Source of the DNA: Burkholderia contaminans
GTDB lineage: Bacteria; Pseudomonadota; Gammaproteobacteria; Burkholderiales; Burkholderiaceae
NCBI RefSeq assembly: GCF_029633825.1
Contig: NZ_CP090641.1
Location: forward strand, 2,852,001 to 2,916,000
DNA: 64,000 nucleotides
Reading direction: 5' to 3'
The translations under genes and the position numbers were made by a program. Position 1 is the first letter of the stretch. Each line of letters starts with the position of its first letter. Shown here piece after piece: positions 54,148 to 62,596 of the stretch. The notes under the pieces were generated by a model. The model had not been told where the DNA came from. It did no database searches and saw nothing but the letters and a program-made list of their open reading frames with translations.

Positions 54148-54300
54148 ATGTCATCGACGTTCGAGATTCTGCTGCCCGTGTTCGGGCTGATCGAGGCAGG
54201 GTTCCTGTGCAGACGGCGAGGGGTGCTTGGGCCGGCCTCAGCCTCGGATCTCAACCGATTGATCGGTTGTCGGGCCGTGCGGCGGATCGACGGAGATTGA
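54148..54300 (+). pseudogene. Remnant of an AEC (auxin efflux carrier) family transporter
   Basis: A 50-codon fragment. It begins MSSTFEILLPVFGLIEAGFLC and continues through GVLGPASASDLNRL, the first helix and loop of AEC transporters, then diverges (IGCRAVRRIDGD) and stops. Full members have about 310 residues and continue ...NRFVVWLALPALLF. No further AEC sequence follows. It lies between the MFS gene and a convergent LysR gene, marking a deletion or recombination join. Confidence 0.65.
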
Positions 54301-54342
54301 ACTGCGTGTCAGCTGGTTGTCGCGCCGATCGATCACGCGCGA

Positions 54343-55521
54343 TCAATGCGACTTCGTCGCGAGGCGATGGATGCGTGCCGCATGGGCGACACGCCGAGGA
54401 TGCGACGCGTGGCAATGCGTTGCCGGCCTGCGGCGCGTGCGTCGCGCGGGTTCGGGTGTATCGGCCTCGGCCGGCGTGCTGTTCCGCGCGTCGACGTCCA
54501 AGACCGCACCGGCCGCCACTGCCGCCACCGCCGGCTGCATCGCGTCGGCATCAAGCCACGCACGCGTCGCTTCCGCGATCAGCCCGCGCAACCAGCGCAC
54601 GCCCTCGACGCACTCGCCCGATTCGTTCCAGGTCATCCGGTACACGATGTCCGGCGGTTCGGCCGGCAGCGCGACGGCGGCGAGCGGCAGCAGCTTCGCG
54701 TAGTGCCGCGCGAGCCGGTACGTGGTGGTCAGCAGCATGTCGGTGCGCACGAGCGCATGCGCGGCGAGTTCGAAATGCGGCAGCGTGACGACGATCCGCC
54801 GCTGCAGGCCCACGCGTTCGAGCTGCCTGTCGATCGCGCCGGACGCCTCGAGCCACGACGGTGTCGGGCACAGCTGCGGCGCTTCGGCAAACTCGGCCGC
54901 CGTCATCGTGCCGCGCCGCGCGAGCGGATGCGTCGCGCGCATCAGGCACACGACGCGATCGTCGAACAGGTCGTCCTGCCGGAACCGCGACGAGCGTGCA
55001 GGGCGATTGTCGATCACGACGTCGAGTTCGCCGTCGGCCAGTGCGCGCTCGTCGTCGAAGCCGTCGCCGAGCGGGTGAAACACGAGTTGCGCGTCCGGTG
55101 CGCGTTCGCGGAACAGCGCGACGAGCTTCGGCACGAACAGCACGTTCAGGTAGTCGGGGCAGCCGATCCGGTAGGTGCGCACCGACGTGCGCGCGTCGAA
55201 CCTCGGCTGCTGGATGCGGATGAAGTCGATCACGCGCAGCGCGTTGCGCAGCGGCTCGATCAGCCGCGCGCCGAACTCGGTCGGCACCATCCCGTAGCGG
55301 CTGCGCACCAGCAGCGGATCGCCGAGCAGCGTGCGCAGGCGCTTGAGCGCGGCGCTGGTGGCCGGCTGCGACATGTTCAGGCGCACGGCCGCACGCGACA
55401 CGGTGCGCTCGGTCAGCAGCACGAGCAGGATGCGCATCAGCCGCGCATCGAGCACGTCGAGAGAGACCGCGGCGTCAGGCGCGTCGCCGGGCAGGGCGTT
55501 CGGGTCTAGTGGGGCCCGCAT
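54343..55521 (-). CDS. LysR-family regulator with C-terminal extension
   Basis: 392 residues, some 70 longer than usual. The HTH is LDARLMRILLVLLTERTVSRAAVRLNMSQPATSAALKRLR, followed by a normal substrate domain up to about residue 320. The rest is low-complexity (TPEPARRTRRRPATHCHASHPRRVAHAARIH). The extension runs into the region of the AEC remnant, so the original stop may have been lost by the same rearrangement. It is 62 bases from the racemase gene on the same strand and may regulate it and the permease. Confidence 0.85.
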   Translation of the reverse strand: MRAPLDPNALPGDAPDAAVSLDVLDARLMRILLVLLTERTVSRAAVRLNMSQPATSAALKRLRTLLGDPLLVRSRYGMVPTEFGARLIEPLRNALRVIDFIRIQQPRFDARTSVRTYRIGCPDYLNVLFVPKLVALFRERAPDAQLVFHPLGDGFDDERALADGELDVVIDNRPARSSRFRQDDLFDDRVVCLMRATHPLARRGTMTAAEFAEAPQLCPTPSWLEASGAIDRQLERVGLQRRIVVTLPHFELAAHALVRTDMLLTTTYRLARHYAKLLPLAAVALPAEPPDIVYRMTWNESGECVEGVRWLRGLIAEATRAWLDADAMQPAVAAVAAGAVLDVDARNSTPAEADTPEPARRTRRRPATHCHASHPRRVAHAARIHRLATKSH

Positions 55522-55582
55522 GCCGATCCGCCTCCCGGCGACCCGATGCCCGAGTGCGACGCAGCAGCGGGCCGGCGCCGCG

Positions 55583-56311
55583 TCATTGCGCGAAGGTGCC
55601 CGGCCAGCCGACGATCCGCTTCGGGCGCGGCGGCGCGTACGTGCGGACTTTCGACGTTTTCAGCTTCAGGCGCACCAGCGACTCGGCGAGCGCGACGGCC
55701 GCCGATACGCCGTCGACGACCGGCACGCCCGTGCATTCCTCGATCTGCCGGTCGAGGCCGGCCATCCCGCCGCAGCCGAGGCAGATCACTTCCGCGTGAT
55801 CGTCCTTCACTGCGCGCTGCGCCTGGCCGACGATCGACTCGATCGCGCGGGCCGGATTCTCCTCGAGTTCGAGCACCGCGAGGCCGCTGGCGCGCACCGA
55901 CGCGCAGCGCGCGTCGAGCCCGGCGAGCTTCAGGCGATCCTCGATCAGCGGCACCGTGCGGTCGAGCGTCGTGACGACCGAGTAGCGGTGGCCGAGCAGC
56001 ATCGCGACGCTCGCGGCTGCTTCGGTGATGTCGACGACGGGCACCGTCAGCAGTTCCTGCAGGCCTTCGCGGCCGTGTTCGCCGTAGCCGGCCTGGATCA
56101 CCGCGTCGTACGGCTCGTCGTAGTGCATCACGCGATCCATCACGGCGATCGCCGCGAGGTAGCTCTCGAAGTTGCCTTCGATCGACTCCGCGCCGAAGCG
56201 CGGCGTCAGCCCGACGATCTCCGTACCCGGCGATGCGGAGGCCTGCGCCTGCGCGGCGATCGCGTCGGTGATCGACTCGGTTGTGTTGACGTTGACTACC
56301 AGGATCCTCAT
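55583..56311 (-). CDS. Asp/Glu/hydantoin racemase family protein
   Basis: 242 residues. The start (MRILVVNVNTTESITDAI) and overall pattern are those of hydantoin/allantoin racemases. These use two cysteines; the second is present (CLGCGGMAG), but at the first position the motif is AGYGEHG where ACFGDPG is usual, so that Cys is Gly. It may be a hydrolase/decarboxylase-like relative or an altered racemase. It starts 22 bases after the NCS1 permease gene ends, so the two are co-transcribed and likely share a hydantoin or allantoin-type substrate. Confidence 0.85.
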   Translation of the reverse strand: MRILVVNVNTTESITDAIAAQAQASASPGTEIVGLTPRFGAESIEGNFESYLAAIAVMDRVMHYDEPYDAVIQAGYGEHGREGLQELLTVPVVDITEAAASVAMLLGHRYSVVTTLDRTVPLIEDRLKLAGLDARCASVRASGLAVLELEENPARAIESIVGQAQRAVKDDHAEVICLGCGGMAGLDRQIEECTGVPVVDGVSAAVALAESLVRLKLKTSKVRTYAPPRPKRIVGWPGTFAQ

Positions 56312-56333
56312 TGCGACTCCGTATGCAGGTGTT

Positions 56334-57884
56334 TCAGTGTCGGGCGCAGGCGACCGCGATGGGTTCGCCCGAACGCTCCTCGTAATGCCGGTTGCGATCG
56401 GCCAGCAGCCAGTACACGCTGCCCGCGATGGCCGCGCCGAGCAGCCACGAGAACGGCGTCATCGCGCTGAAGGCCGGCACGACGGCGAGCGTGATCGAGA
56501 TCAGCGCGGACGGCACGAGCGCCGAGAGCGCCTTGCGGTTCACGCCGCGCGTGTAGAAATAGGCACCGGTCGGCGCTTCGGTATAGAGGTCGGGCACGTT
56601 CACGCGCTGCTTGCGCACGAGCCAGTAGTCGACCGTGATGATCCCGTACAGCGGGCCGAGCAGCGCGCCGAGGCCGGACAGGAAGTAGACGATCACGATC
56701 GGGCTGTTGTACAGGTTCCACGGCAGGATCAGCACGGCGACCGTCGCGCTGATCAGGCCCGCGCGGCGGAACGACAGGCGGTGCGGCGCGAGGCTCGTCA
56801 GCACGAACGCCGGTGCGACGAAGTTCGCCATGATGTTCACCGCGACCGTCACGATCAGGAACGCGACGCAGCCGAGCACGAGGAACAGCTTGTTCGGCAC
56901 CGTCGCGATGATTTCCGTCGGGCTGTGGATGATGTGGCCGTTCAGCTTGAACTGCGCGCCGGCGAGCACGAAGCTGATCGTCGCGAACACGAGGATGTTG
57001 ACCGGCAGGCCCCAGAAGTTGCCCACGCGCACCGTCTTCGCGCTCGGCGAAGAGCGCGCGAAATCGCAGAAGTTGAGCACCAGCGTGCCGTAGATCGCGA
57101 GCCACAGCGAGCCGCCCGCGAAGATCTCCGTCCACATCCTGAAGCCGGTCAGCGGCTTGCCGATCGACATCGCGAGATGGCCGCCGGTGCGGCTGAACAT
57201 CCACGCGGCGAGCGACAGCGTCGTGACGAGGATCACCGGGCCGGCGAGCCCCTCGTACTTGCGCACCATTTCCATCCCGTACGTGAGGATGCCGATCTGT
57301 ACGAGCCAGATCGCGACGAACGTGACCCAGCCGAGCGTCGACAGCCCGAAGATCGCGTCCTGGTCGAACGCGGCGAGGCCCGGCCAGATCGCGGTGAGCA
57401 GCACGCGCAGCACGACCGACGCGAGATAGGTCTGGATGCCGAACCATGCGATCGCGATCACCGCGCGGATCATCGCGGGCAGCAGCGCGCCGTAGATGCC
57501 GAAGCTCATCCGGCTGATCACCGGGAACGGCACGCCGGTCTTCTGGCCCATGTAGCCGGTGAGGTTCATGAAGGTGTACACGAGCACCGCGCCGATCGCG
57601 AGCGATGCGAGCATCTGCCAGCCCGACAGGCCGAGCGCGAACAGCCCGATCGCGAACGAGTAGTTCGCGATGTTGTGCACGTCGTTGGTCCACAGCGCAA
57701 AGATGCTGTAGCGGCCCCACGTCCGGCCCTCGGCCTTGGTCGGCGCGAGGTCGGGGTTGTGCAGCCGCGGGCTCAGCACGGGGTCGCGCGCCGCCGAACC
57801 GGTTCGATGCGATGCGTCGTCCGCGCCGGGCACGATGCCCGGGCGGTGGGTGGCTTCCAGTTGCACGCCGTTGTCTCCTTCCAT
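56334..57884 (-). CDS. NCS1 family nucleobase/hydantoin permease
   Basis: 516 residues, 12 membrane segments. NCS1 landmarks include SIFALWTNDVHNIANYSFAIG, GVPFPVISRMSFGIYGA, NFCDFARSS and GPLYGIITVDYWLVRK. The family imports allantoin, hydantoins, cytosine or thiamine. The following racemase-family gene suggests a hydantoin or allantoin. A 50-residue N-terminal tail precedes the first helix. Together with the racemase and LysR genes it probably forms one unit. Confidence 0.88.
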   Translation of the reverse strand: MEGDNGVQLEATHRPGIVPGADDASHRTGSAARDPVLSPRLHNPDLAPTKAEGRTWGRYSIFALWTNDVHNIANYSFAIGLFALGLSGWQMLASLAIGAVLVYTFMNLTGYMGQKTGVPFPVISRMSFGIYGALLPAMIRAVIAIAWFGIQTYLASVVLRVLLTAIWPGLAAFDQDAIFGLSTLGWVTFVAIWLVQIGILTYGMEMVRKYEGLAGPVILVTTLSLAAWMFSRTGGHLAMSIGKPLTGFRMWTEIFAGGSLWLAIYGTLVLNFCDFARSSPSAKTVRVGNFWGLPVNILVFATISFVLAGAQFKLNGHIIHSPTEIIATVPNKLFLVLGCVAFLIVTVAVNIMANFVAPAFVLTSLAPHRLSFRRAGLISATVAVLILPWNLYNSPIVIVYFLSGLGALLGPLYGIITVDYWLVRKQRVNVPDLYTEAPTGAYFYTRGVNRKALSALVPSALISITLAVVPAFSAMTPFSWLLGAAIAGSVYWLLADRNRHYEERSGEPIAVACARH

Positions 57885-58115
57885 GTGCGGGGCGCGAAAC
57901 CGGCAACGTGGGAACGCTGCGCCGGCCCGGCCGCCGTGGACGTTATGTCTCGTATGTGTTCGCGAGTATGGGAGGCCGGCAACGCGATGGGAAATTAAAT
58001 ATTCGGTTGGCCGTCATTTGAAAAATGAATGGAAGCGGCCAGCCGCGGTGGCTGGACAAGGCACGCGAATTGCGCGCCTGCGGGCTCCATCCACATCGAC
58101 ATCAGCGGAGGTGTC

Positions 58116-58379
58116 ATGCAGCGATATTCACTTCGTCACGTATCGCGAGCCGTCTTCGCCGGCCTCCTGATTGCGGGCCTGGCGGCAGGCGCGGGCTGCC
58201 AGAAGAAGAGCGACAACGGCGGCGCAAGCTCGGACTCGAGCGCAACGGGCGGCATGTCGGCCGCCCCGTCGACCGCACCGTCGGGTACGCCGAGCAGCGG
58301 CGCGGCCGGCAGCAGCGGCGACAGCGGCGCGAGCTTGCCGGGCGCGGCTTCCGCGCCGGGCGGCGCGAGCGGCGGCTGA
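58116..58379 (+). CDS. Small Ser/Gly/Ala-rich lipoprotein
   Basis: 87 residues. Residues 1-28 form a signal with a lipobox-like end (GLAAGAGC), so Cys28 may be lipidated, although the -3 position is Gly rather than Leu. The mature part is low-complexity Ser, Gly, Ala and Pro, likely a flexible surface linker. GCGGAGGTG precedes ATG 58116; the longer frame from 58029 lacks a site. No function known. Confidence 0.65.
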   Translation: MQRYSLRHVSRAVFAGLLIAGLAAGAGCQKKSDNGGASSDSSATGGMSAAPSTAPSGTPSSGAAGSSGDSGASLPGAASAPGGASGG

Positions 58380-58577
58380 CGCGCGGAGCGGACGTCGCGC
58401 CGGCTGCGCGCGGGTGCGCCGTCCGTACGAAGGGTGCCGTGCCGGTCCGGCACGTGCGCCCGGAGACGTGCGTGCGCAGCCGCGCACATGAAAGATTTGC
58501 AAGGACCGTTGTAGCGATTCCCGGGCCGTCGGCGGCAGCCCTGATGCCGACGCGCGCGGGCCGGACAAGGAGGTGCA

Positions 58578-59126
58578 ATGCAGAACGCGGAATCGAACCC
58601 GACCCCTGAAAAGCAGCGGGAACAGATCGAGAAGAGCCCGGTGAAGACGCCGGCGGCCGGCGACATGCCCGACGCGGCGACCCAGGCGGCGCAGGTCGCG
58701 CAGCATCCGCTGACACCCGAGAAGATTGCCGGGAAGATGCCGACCGGCCTGCCGCCGATCGAGCGCGGCACGCAGGCGCCCGACAGCGGCGATCCCGTGC
58801 GGCGAGCGGCCGCCCGGATCCCGACGCTCGACAACGCGAACATGGCGATGACCGACAACACGGTCGACGTCGACGGCAAGGGCATGGAAGCCGCCGCGGG
58901 CGCGTCGAAGTGGCACGACAACGTGATTTATTCGAACGCGTCGCTCGACGAAGCGGTCGAGACGCCCGACGAAGGGCTCGGCGGGATCGAGAGCCGACCG
59001 TCCGGCAACATGCCGCAGATCGCGACGCGGCCGGGCTGGCGCGTCCGCCATATCGGCGATGTCGACGTCGAGCACGGCGACCGCACGCGCGCCGAGCATG
59101 TGATCGTCCTGGAGCGGAACAACTGA
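58578..59126 (+). CDS. Hypothetical protein (DUF3005-like)
   Basis: 182 hydrophilic residues, no signal or membrane segment. The C-terminal half, with SNASLDEAVETPDEGLGGIESRPSG and PGWRVRHIGDVDVEHG, recalls the Burkholderia DUF3005 family as remembered; this is not certain. The N-terminus is rich in Pro, Glu and Lys and probably disordered. AAGGAGGTG immediately precedes ATG 58578. Confidence 0.65.
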   Translation: MQNAESNPTPEKQREQIEKSPVKTPAAGDMPDAATQAAQVAQHPLTPEKIAGKMPTGLPPIERGTQAPDSGDPVRRAAARIPTLDNANMAMTDNTVDVDGKGMEAAAGASKWHDNVIYSNASLDEAVETPDEGLGGIESRPSGNMPQIATRPGWRVRHIGDVDVEHGDRTRAEHVIVLERNN

Positions 59127-59143
59127 CCGCGTGACGGGAAGAT

Positions 59144-59175
59144 GCGGCGGGCGGCACGATCGCGCCGCCCGCCGC
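59144..59175. terminator. Strong hairpin between convergent genes
   Basis: A perfect 12-bp GC stem (59144-59155 with 59164-59175) with an 8-base loop lies between the stop of the DUF3005-like gene and the stop of the DUF4397 gene. It has no T-run but could terminate both. Confidence 0.5.
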
Positions 59176-59190
59176 CATCATCGGCGGTCC

Positions 59191-59952
59191 TTATTGCGGA
59201 CCGAGTTCCTGCGCGGACGTATCGGCGTCGTTGCCCTGCGCAACCAGCACGTGGATATCGTTCGGCGTCACGTCGCCGACCCCGCCCGACGGGATCGTCA
59301 GGAGTAGCCAGTCGGCGTTGTTGTTGATGGTGACCGGCGCGGTCTTGAGGATCGGCGTCTTGCTGCCGGCCGTCGTGACGATCACCTGGTAGCTGCCGCC
59401 GTTCAGGTAGATCGAATCCTGCGTCGATGCCGGTACCGCGTTCTGGTAGGCCGCGCCCGCGAGCGTCGGGCTTTGCGTCGTGATGTCGGTGCCGGGCGGA
59501 ACGACGTACACGTCGACGTTCTGCGCGTTCGGCGACGCGTTGAAGCTGCGCACGCGCGCCTTGTCCGACAGCAGGCCCTTGTCGTACGGATCGTCGATCA
59601 CGGAGATCAGCGACGTCGTGCTCGGCAGCGCGATCGTCGTGTAGTGATGGCCGTTTGCCGCGCTGAACGATTGCGCGGCGATGGTCGACGTCGTGCCGGA
59701 GAGGTCGTAGCTCGCGTTCTGCGTGCCCGAGTCGACGTCGTGATAGCGCGTCACGCCCTTGTACGCGACGTTGCCCTGGTCGAGCTTCGCGTTCAGGTAG
59801 TAGTCGAGGTTGGGCCCGGCCGGCACCGCGTTGATGAAGCGCGCCTGCGGCTTCGAGATGCCGAGTTCGGTCCCGGCATCATCGCCGCCGCCGCACGCTG
59901 CGAGTACGGAAATGACCGAGCACAGGGCCACTATCGTTCGTATTGATTTCAT
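59191..59952 (-). CDS. DUF4397 domain lipoprotein
   Basis: 253 residues. The signal ends in VLAAC, a clear lipobox, so it is lipidated and faces the periplasm or surface. Two DUF4397-type beta repeats follow: ARFINAVPAGPNLDYYLNAK and VRSFNASPNAQNVDVYVVPPG. The family is found in secreted and surface proteins of unknown role. The start at 59952 gives the signal peptide; longer frames continue into unrelated sequence. Confidence 0.85.
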   Translation of the reverse strand: MKSIRTIVALCSVISVLAACGGGDDAGTELGISKPQARFINAVPAGPNLDYYLNAKLDQGNVAYKGVTRYHDVDSGTQNASYDLSGTTSTIAAQSFSAANGHHYTTIALPSTTSLISVIDDPYDKGLLSDKARVRSFNASPNAQNVDVYVVPPGTDITTQSPTLAGAAYQNAVPASTQDSIYLNGGSYQVIVTTAGSKTPILKTAPVTINNNADWLLLTIPSGGVGDVTPNDIHVLVAQGNDADTSAQELGPQ

Positions 59953-60212
59953 GTCGTCCTCTCGTTCAGGAAACCTGCTTGCGATGCGGGATCGCCGCGC
60001 GAAGGATCGCGCGGTGCGCAGCGCCGGTTGGAAGGAAGATGGCTGTCCGCCGGATGGCGGGCGCGGAGATGACGCAAGCGATGTGCCTGCGCGGAGAAAA
60101 AGCCGGGGAAAGACGGCGGCGCGGGGGCGCGAAGCGCGCACGCGCCGGGCTGGCGGCGTGCGCGGGATGACACGGGGAGCGTTGGGGCGGGCCGCGCGAT
60201 CGGCGCGGTTGT

Positions 60213-60243
60213 AAAAAGGCAGCGTCGCGCGGGCGGCGCGCTG
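60213..60243 (-). terminator. Candidate terminator after the ACS-type MFS gene
   Basis: Reading leftward, an imperfect GC-rich stem (CAGCGCGC...GCGCGACGCTG) is followed by CCTTTTTAC, immediately beyond the stop at 60246. The T5 run supports intrinsic termination. Confidence 0.5.
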
Positions 60244-60245
60244 TG

Positions 60246-61553
60246 TCAGCGGTTCACGAGCCGGGCCGGATACGCGAGCGCGAGTGCGCAGCCGACCAGC
60301 ATGCACGCGGCGAAACCGTACAGCCCCGCGCTTTGCGAATGGAACGTGTCGCGCAGCCAGCCGATGAAGTACGTGCTGCCGAACCCGCCGAGGTTGGCGA
60401 TCGAGCACGCGAACGCGATCCCGCCGGCGGCGGCCGAGCCCTTCAGGAACGTCGAAGGCAGGGCCCAGACGACCGGCATGGCGGCGGCCGCGCCCGCATT
60501 GATCAGCGAGAACAGCAGGACCGTGCCGAACGTGCCGTGCGACGACGATGCCGCGATCGCCAGCGCGACGGCCGACACCACGAACGGCACGACGATATGC
60601 CAGCGGCGTTCGCGCGCGCGGTCGGAACTGGCGCCGCAGTACAGCGTGGCGAGCACGGCCGCGGCATTCGGGATCACCATCAGCCAGCCGATGTGATACG
60701 CATCCTTCACGCCCGTGTCGCGCAGGATCGTCGGCAGCCAGAAGCTCACCGCGTAGAGGCCGAGCAGCACGCAGAGGTCGATCAGGCCGAGCGCCCAGAC
60801 CTTCGGATCGGAGAACGCCTTGCCGAGTGCATGGCTCTTGTTGCCGGACGGATCGGCATCGAGGTTCGCACGCAATGCATGCTTCTCGTCGGCGTTTAGC
60901 CACTGCGCGGATTCGATGCTGTTGGGCAGCCAGCGCAGCACCGCGAAGCCGAGCAGCACCGACGGCAGCGCTTCGAGCAGGAACAGCCACTGCCAGCCGC
61001 CGAGCCCGTGCGTGCCGTCGAACGCGCGCATGATCCACCCGGAGATCGGGCTGCCGATCATGCTCGACAGCGGCAGCCCGACCATGAACAGCGCGACGAT
61101 GCGCGCGCGACGCGCATCGGGATACCACTGCGTCAGGTACAGCAGCACGCCGGGCAGGAAGCCGGCCTCGGCCGCGCCGAGCAGGAAGCGCACGATATAG
61201 AACTGCATCGGCGTGTGCACGAACATCGTCGCACCCGACAGCAGGCCCCACGTGATCATGATCCGCGCGATCCACAGCTTTGCGCCGACGCGTTGCAGCA
61301 CCAGGTTGCTCGGGACTTCGAACAGGATGTAGCCGGCGAAGAACAGGCCGGCGCCGAGCCCGTACACGGTATCGCTGAACTTCAGCGCGTCGAGCATCTG
61401 GAGTTTCGCGAGCCCGATGTTGATGCGGTCGAGATAGGCCGCGAAGTAGCACAGGCAGAAGAGGGTGATCAGGCGCAGCGTGACCTTGCGATAGAGATTG
61501 CCGTGCAGCGCGTCGTCGGGGGAAACGGCGGCGCTCGGGTGTGCGGTAGACAT
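60246..61553 (-). CDS. MFS transporter, anion:cation symporter (ACS) family
   Basis: 435 residues, 12 helices. The start of the domain (LRLITLFCLCYFAAYLDRINIGLAKLQM) and FEVPSNLVLQRVGAKLWIARIMITWG are typical of ACS carriers for organic acids such as phthalate, 4-hydroxyphenylacetate, tartrate or sugar acids. ATG 61553 is chosen because the domain then begins after a short tail. The MarR gene at 62087, divergent across 530 bases, may regulate it. Confidence 0.88.
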   Translation of the reverse strand: MSTAHPSAAVSPDDALHGNLYRKVTLRLITLFCLCYFAAYLDRINIGLAKLQMLDALKFSDTVYGLGAGLFFAGYILFEVPSNLVLQRVGAKLWIARIMITWGLLSGATMFVHTPMQFYIVRFLLGAAEAGFLPGVLLYLTQWYPDARRARIVALFMVGLPLSSMIGSPISGWIMRAFDGTHGLGGWQWLFLLEALPSVLLGFAVLRWLPNSIESAQWLNADEKHALRANLDADPSGNKSHALGKAFSDPKVWALGLIDLCVLLGLYAVSFWLPTILRDTGVKDAYHIGWLMVIPNAAAVLATLYCGASSDRARERRWHIVVPFVVSAVALAIAASSSHGTFGTVLLFSLINAGAAAAMPVVWALPSTFLKGSAAAGGIAFACSIANLGGFGSTYFIGWLRDTFHSQSAGLYGFAACMLVGCALALAYPARLVNR

Positions 61554-62086
61554 GGGATTGCCCCTGTTCGAATGTGACGGATGAATGGGTGGCCGATCGA
61601 CGCGAGCGGGCGTTCCGCTGCGCACTGGAGTCTGTATATCACGGCAATTAAATAGCGTACACACTAGAAAATACCGAATCGAACAGGCACGATTCCGGCC
61701 GTGTGACGGAAAGCGATTTCGTGAGAAACACCACGTGTTTAACGAGGTTTTTGATGGATTCGTATGCACGTTGAAAGCGGGCGGCGAGACGAGGTCGCAT
61801 GCACAAAATTCGTGCGTATGCGCTTAAAAGTAAAGTGTGTGCACGAAAGTCCGCCGATGTGCGCAAGCACGTGCGCGGCAGCAGGTCGAACGCGCATGGC
61901 TCGCCGTCTCGGCGGCATTCGCGGCCGGCAATGCGCAGCCGTCGGGCGATCGTCAGGCGCGCTGCGCGCCGGCGGCCGCGAATCCTGATGCACCGCAATG
62001 AAGCGGCAACCCGGCTGAGGGCCGGGTCGAATTGAGGGTGTACACTGCTTGCCTTTCCATTACACGTGGCGCGGGCCTGCACTTTC
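61554..62086. promoter_or_regulatory. Divergent regulatory region with GTGTACAC-like sites
   Basis: No gene is supported in these 533 bases. GCGTACAC at 61655-61662 and the palindrome GTGTACAC at 62038-62045 share seven of eight bases, one near each divergent start (MFS and MarR). They are candidates for the MarR operator. The region around 61640-61850 is less GC-rich than its surroundings. Confidence 0.45.
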
Positions 62087-62533
62087 ATGGCGTCTTCCAA
62101 GGATTCCTACGACTTTCACGACCAGGTCGGGCACCTGCTGCGCCGCGCGTATCAGCGGCACGTGTCGATCTTCCAGGAGGCGATCCCCGATTCGGATCTC
62201 ACGGCCGCGCAGTTCGTCACGCTGTGTGCGGTCAAGGAGCGCCAGGGGTGCTCGCTGAACGACATCGTCAAGGCGACCGCGATCGACCAGGCGACGATTC
62301 GCGGCGTGGTCGACCGGCTGAAGGCGCGCGCGCTGATCGAGGTGCTGCCCGATCCGAACGACGGCCGCAAGCTGATCGTGCGCGCAACCGCGACCGGCCT
62401 CGCGCTGATCGACCGCACGGTGCCGTTCGCGCGGCAGGTGACGGAGCGCACGTATGGCGCGCTCAATCCGGGCGAGCGGGTCGCGCTGCAGTTCCTGCTG
62501 CGCAAGATGATGGAAGAGGAAGGCGACGCGTGA
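62087..62533 (+). CDS. MarR-family regulator
   Basis: 148 residues with a MarR winged helix: LNDIVKATAIDQATIRGVVDRLKARALIEVLPDPNDGRKLIVRAT. ATG 62087 (MASSKDSYDF) is preferred over GTG 62066. MarR proteins repress transport or degradation genes until an aromatic or other acid binds; the neighbouring ACS transporter fits such a role. Confidence 0.88.
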   Translation: MASSKDSYDFHDQVGHLLRRAYQRHVSIFQEAIPDSDLTAAQFVTLCAVKERQGCSLNDIVKATAIDQATIRGVVDRLKARALIEVLPDPNDGRKLIVRATATGLALIDRTVPFARQVTERTYGALNPGERVALQFLLRKMMEEEGDA

Positions 62534-62596
62534 TGCGCGTCGCTCGCGGGGAGGGGGAGCCGCTCCGCCTGGCCCCCGCGACGCAGCCCGCGACTT

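Noticed and set aside
59953..61452. Leftward frame continuing upstream of the DUF4397 gene
   Set aside because: It is a shadow of the MFS gene in another frame; the lipoprotein signal at 59952 marks the real start.
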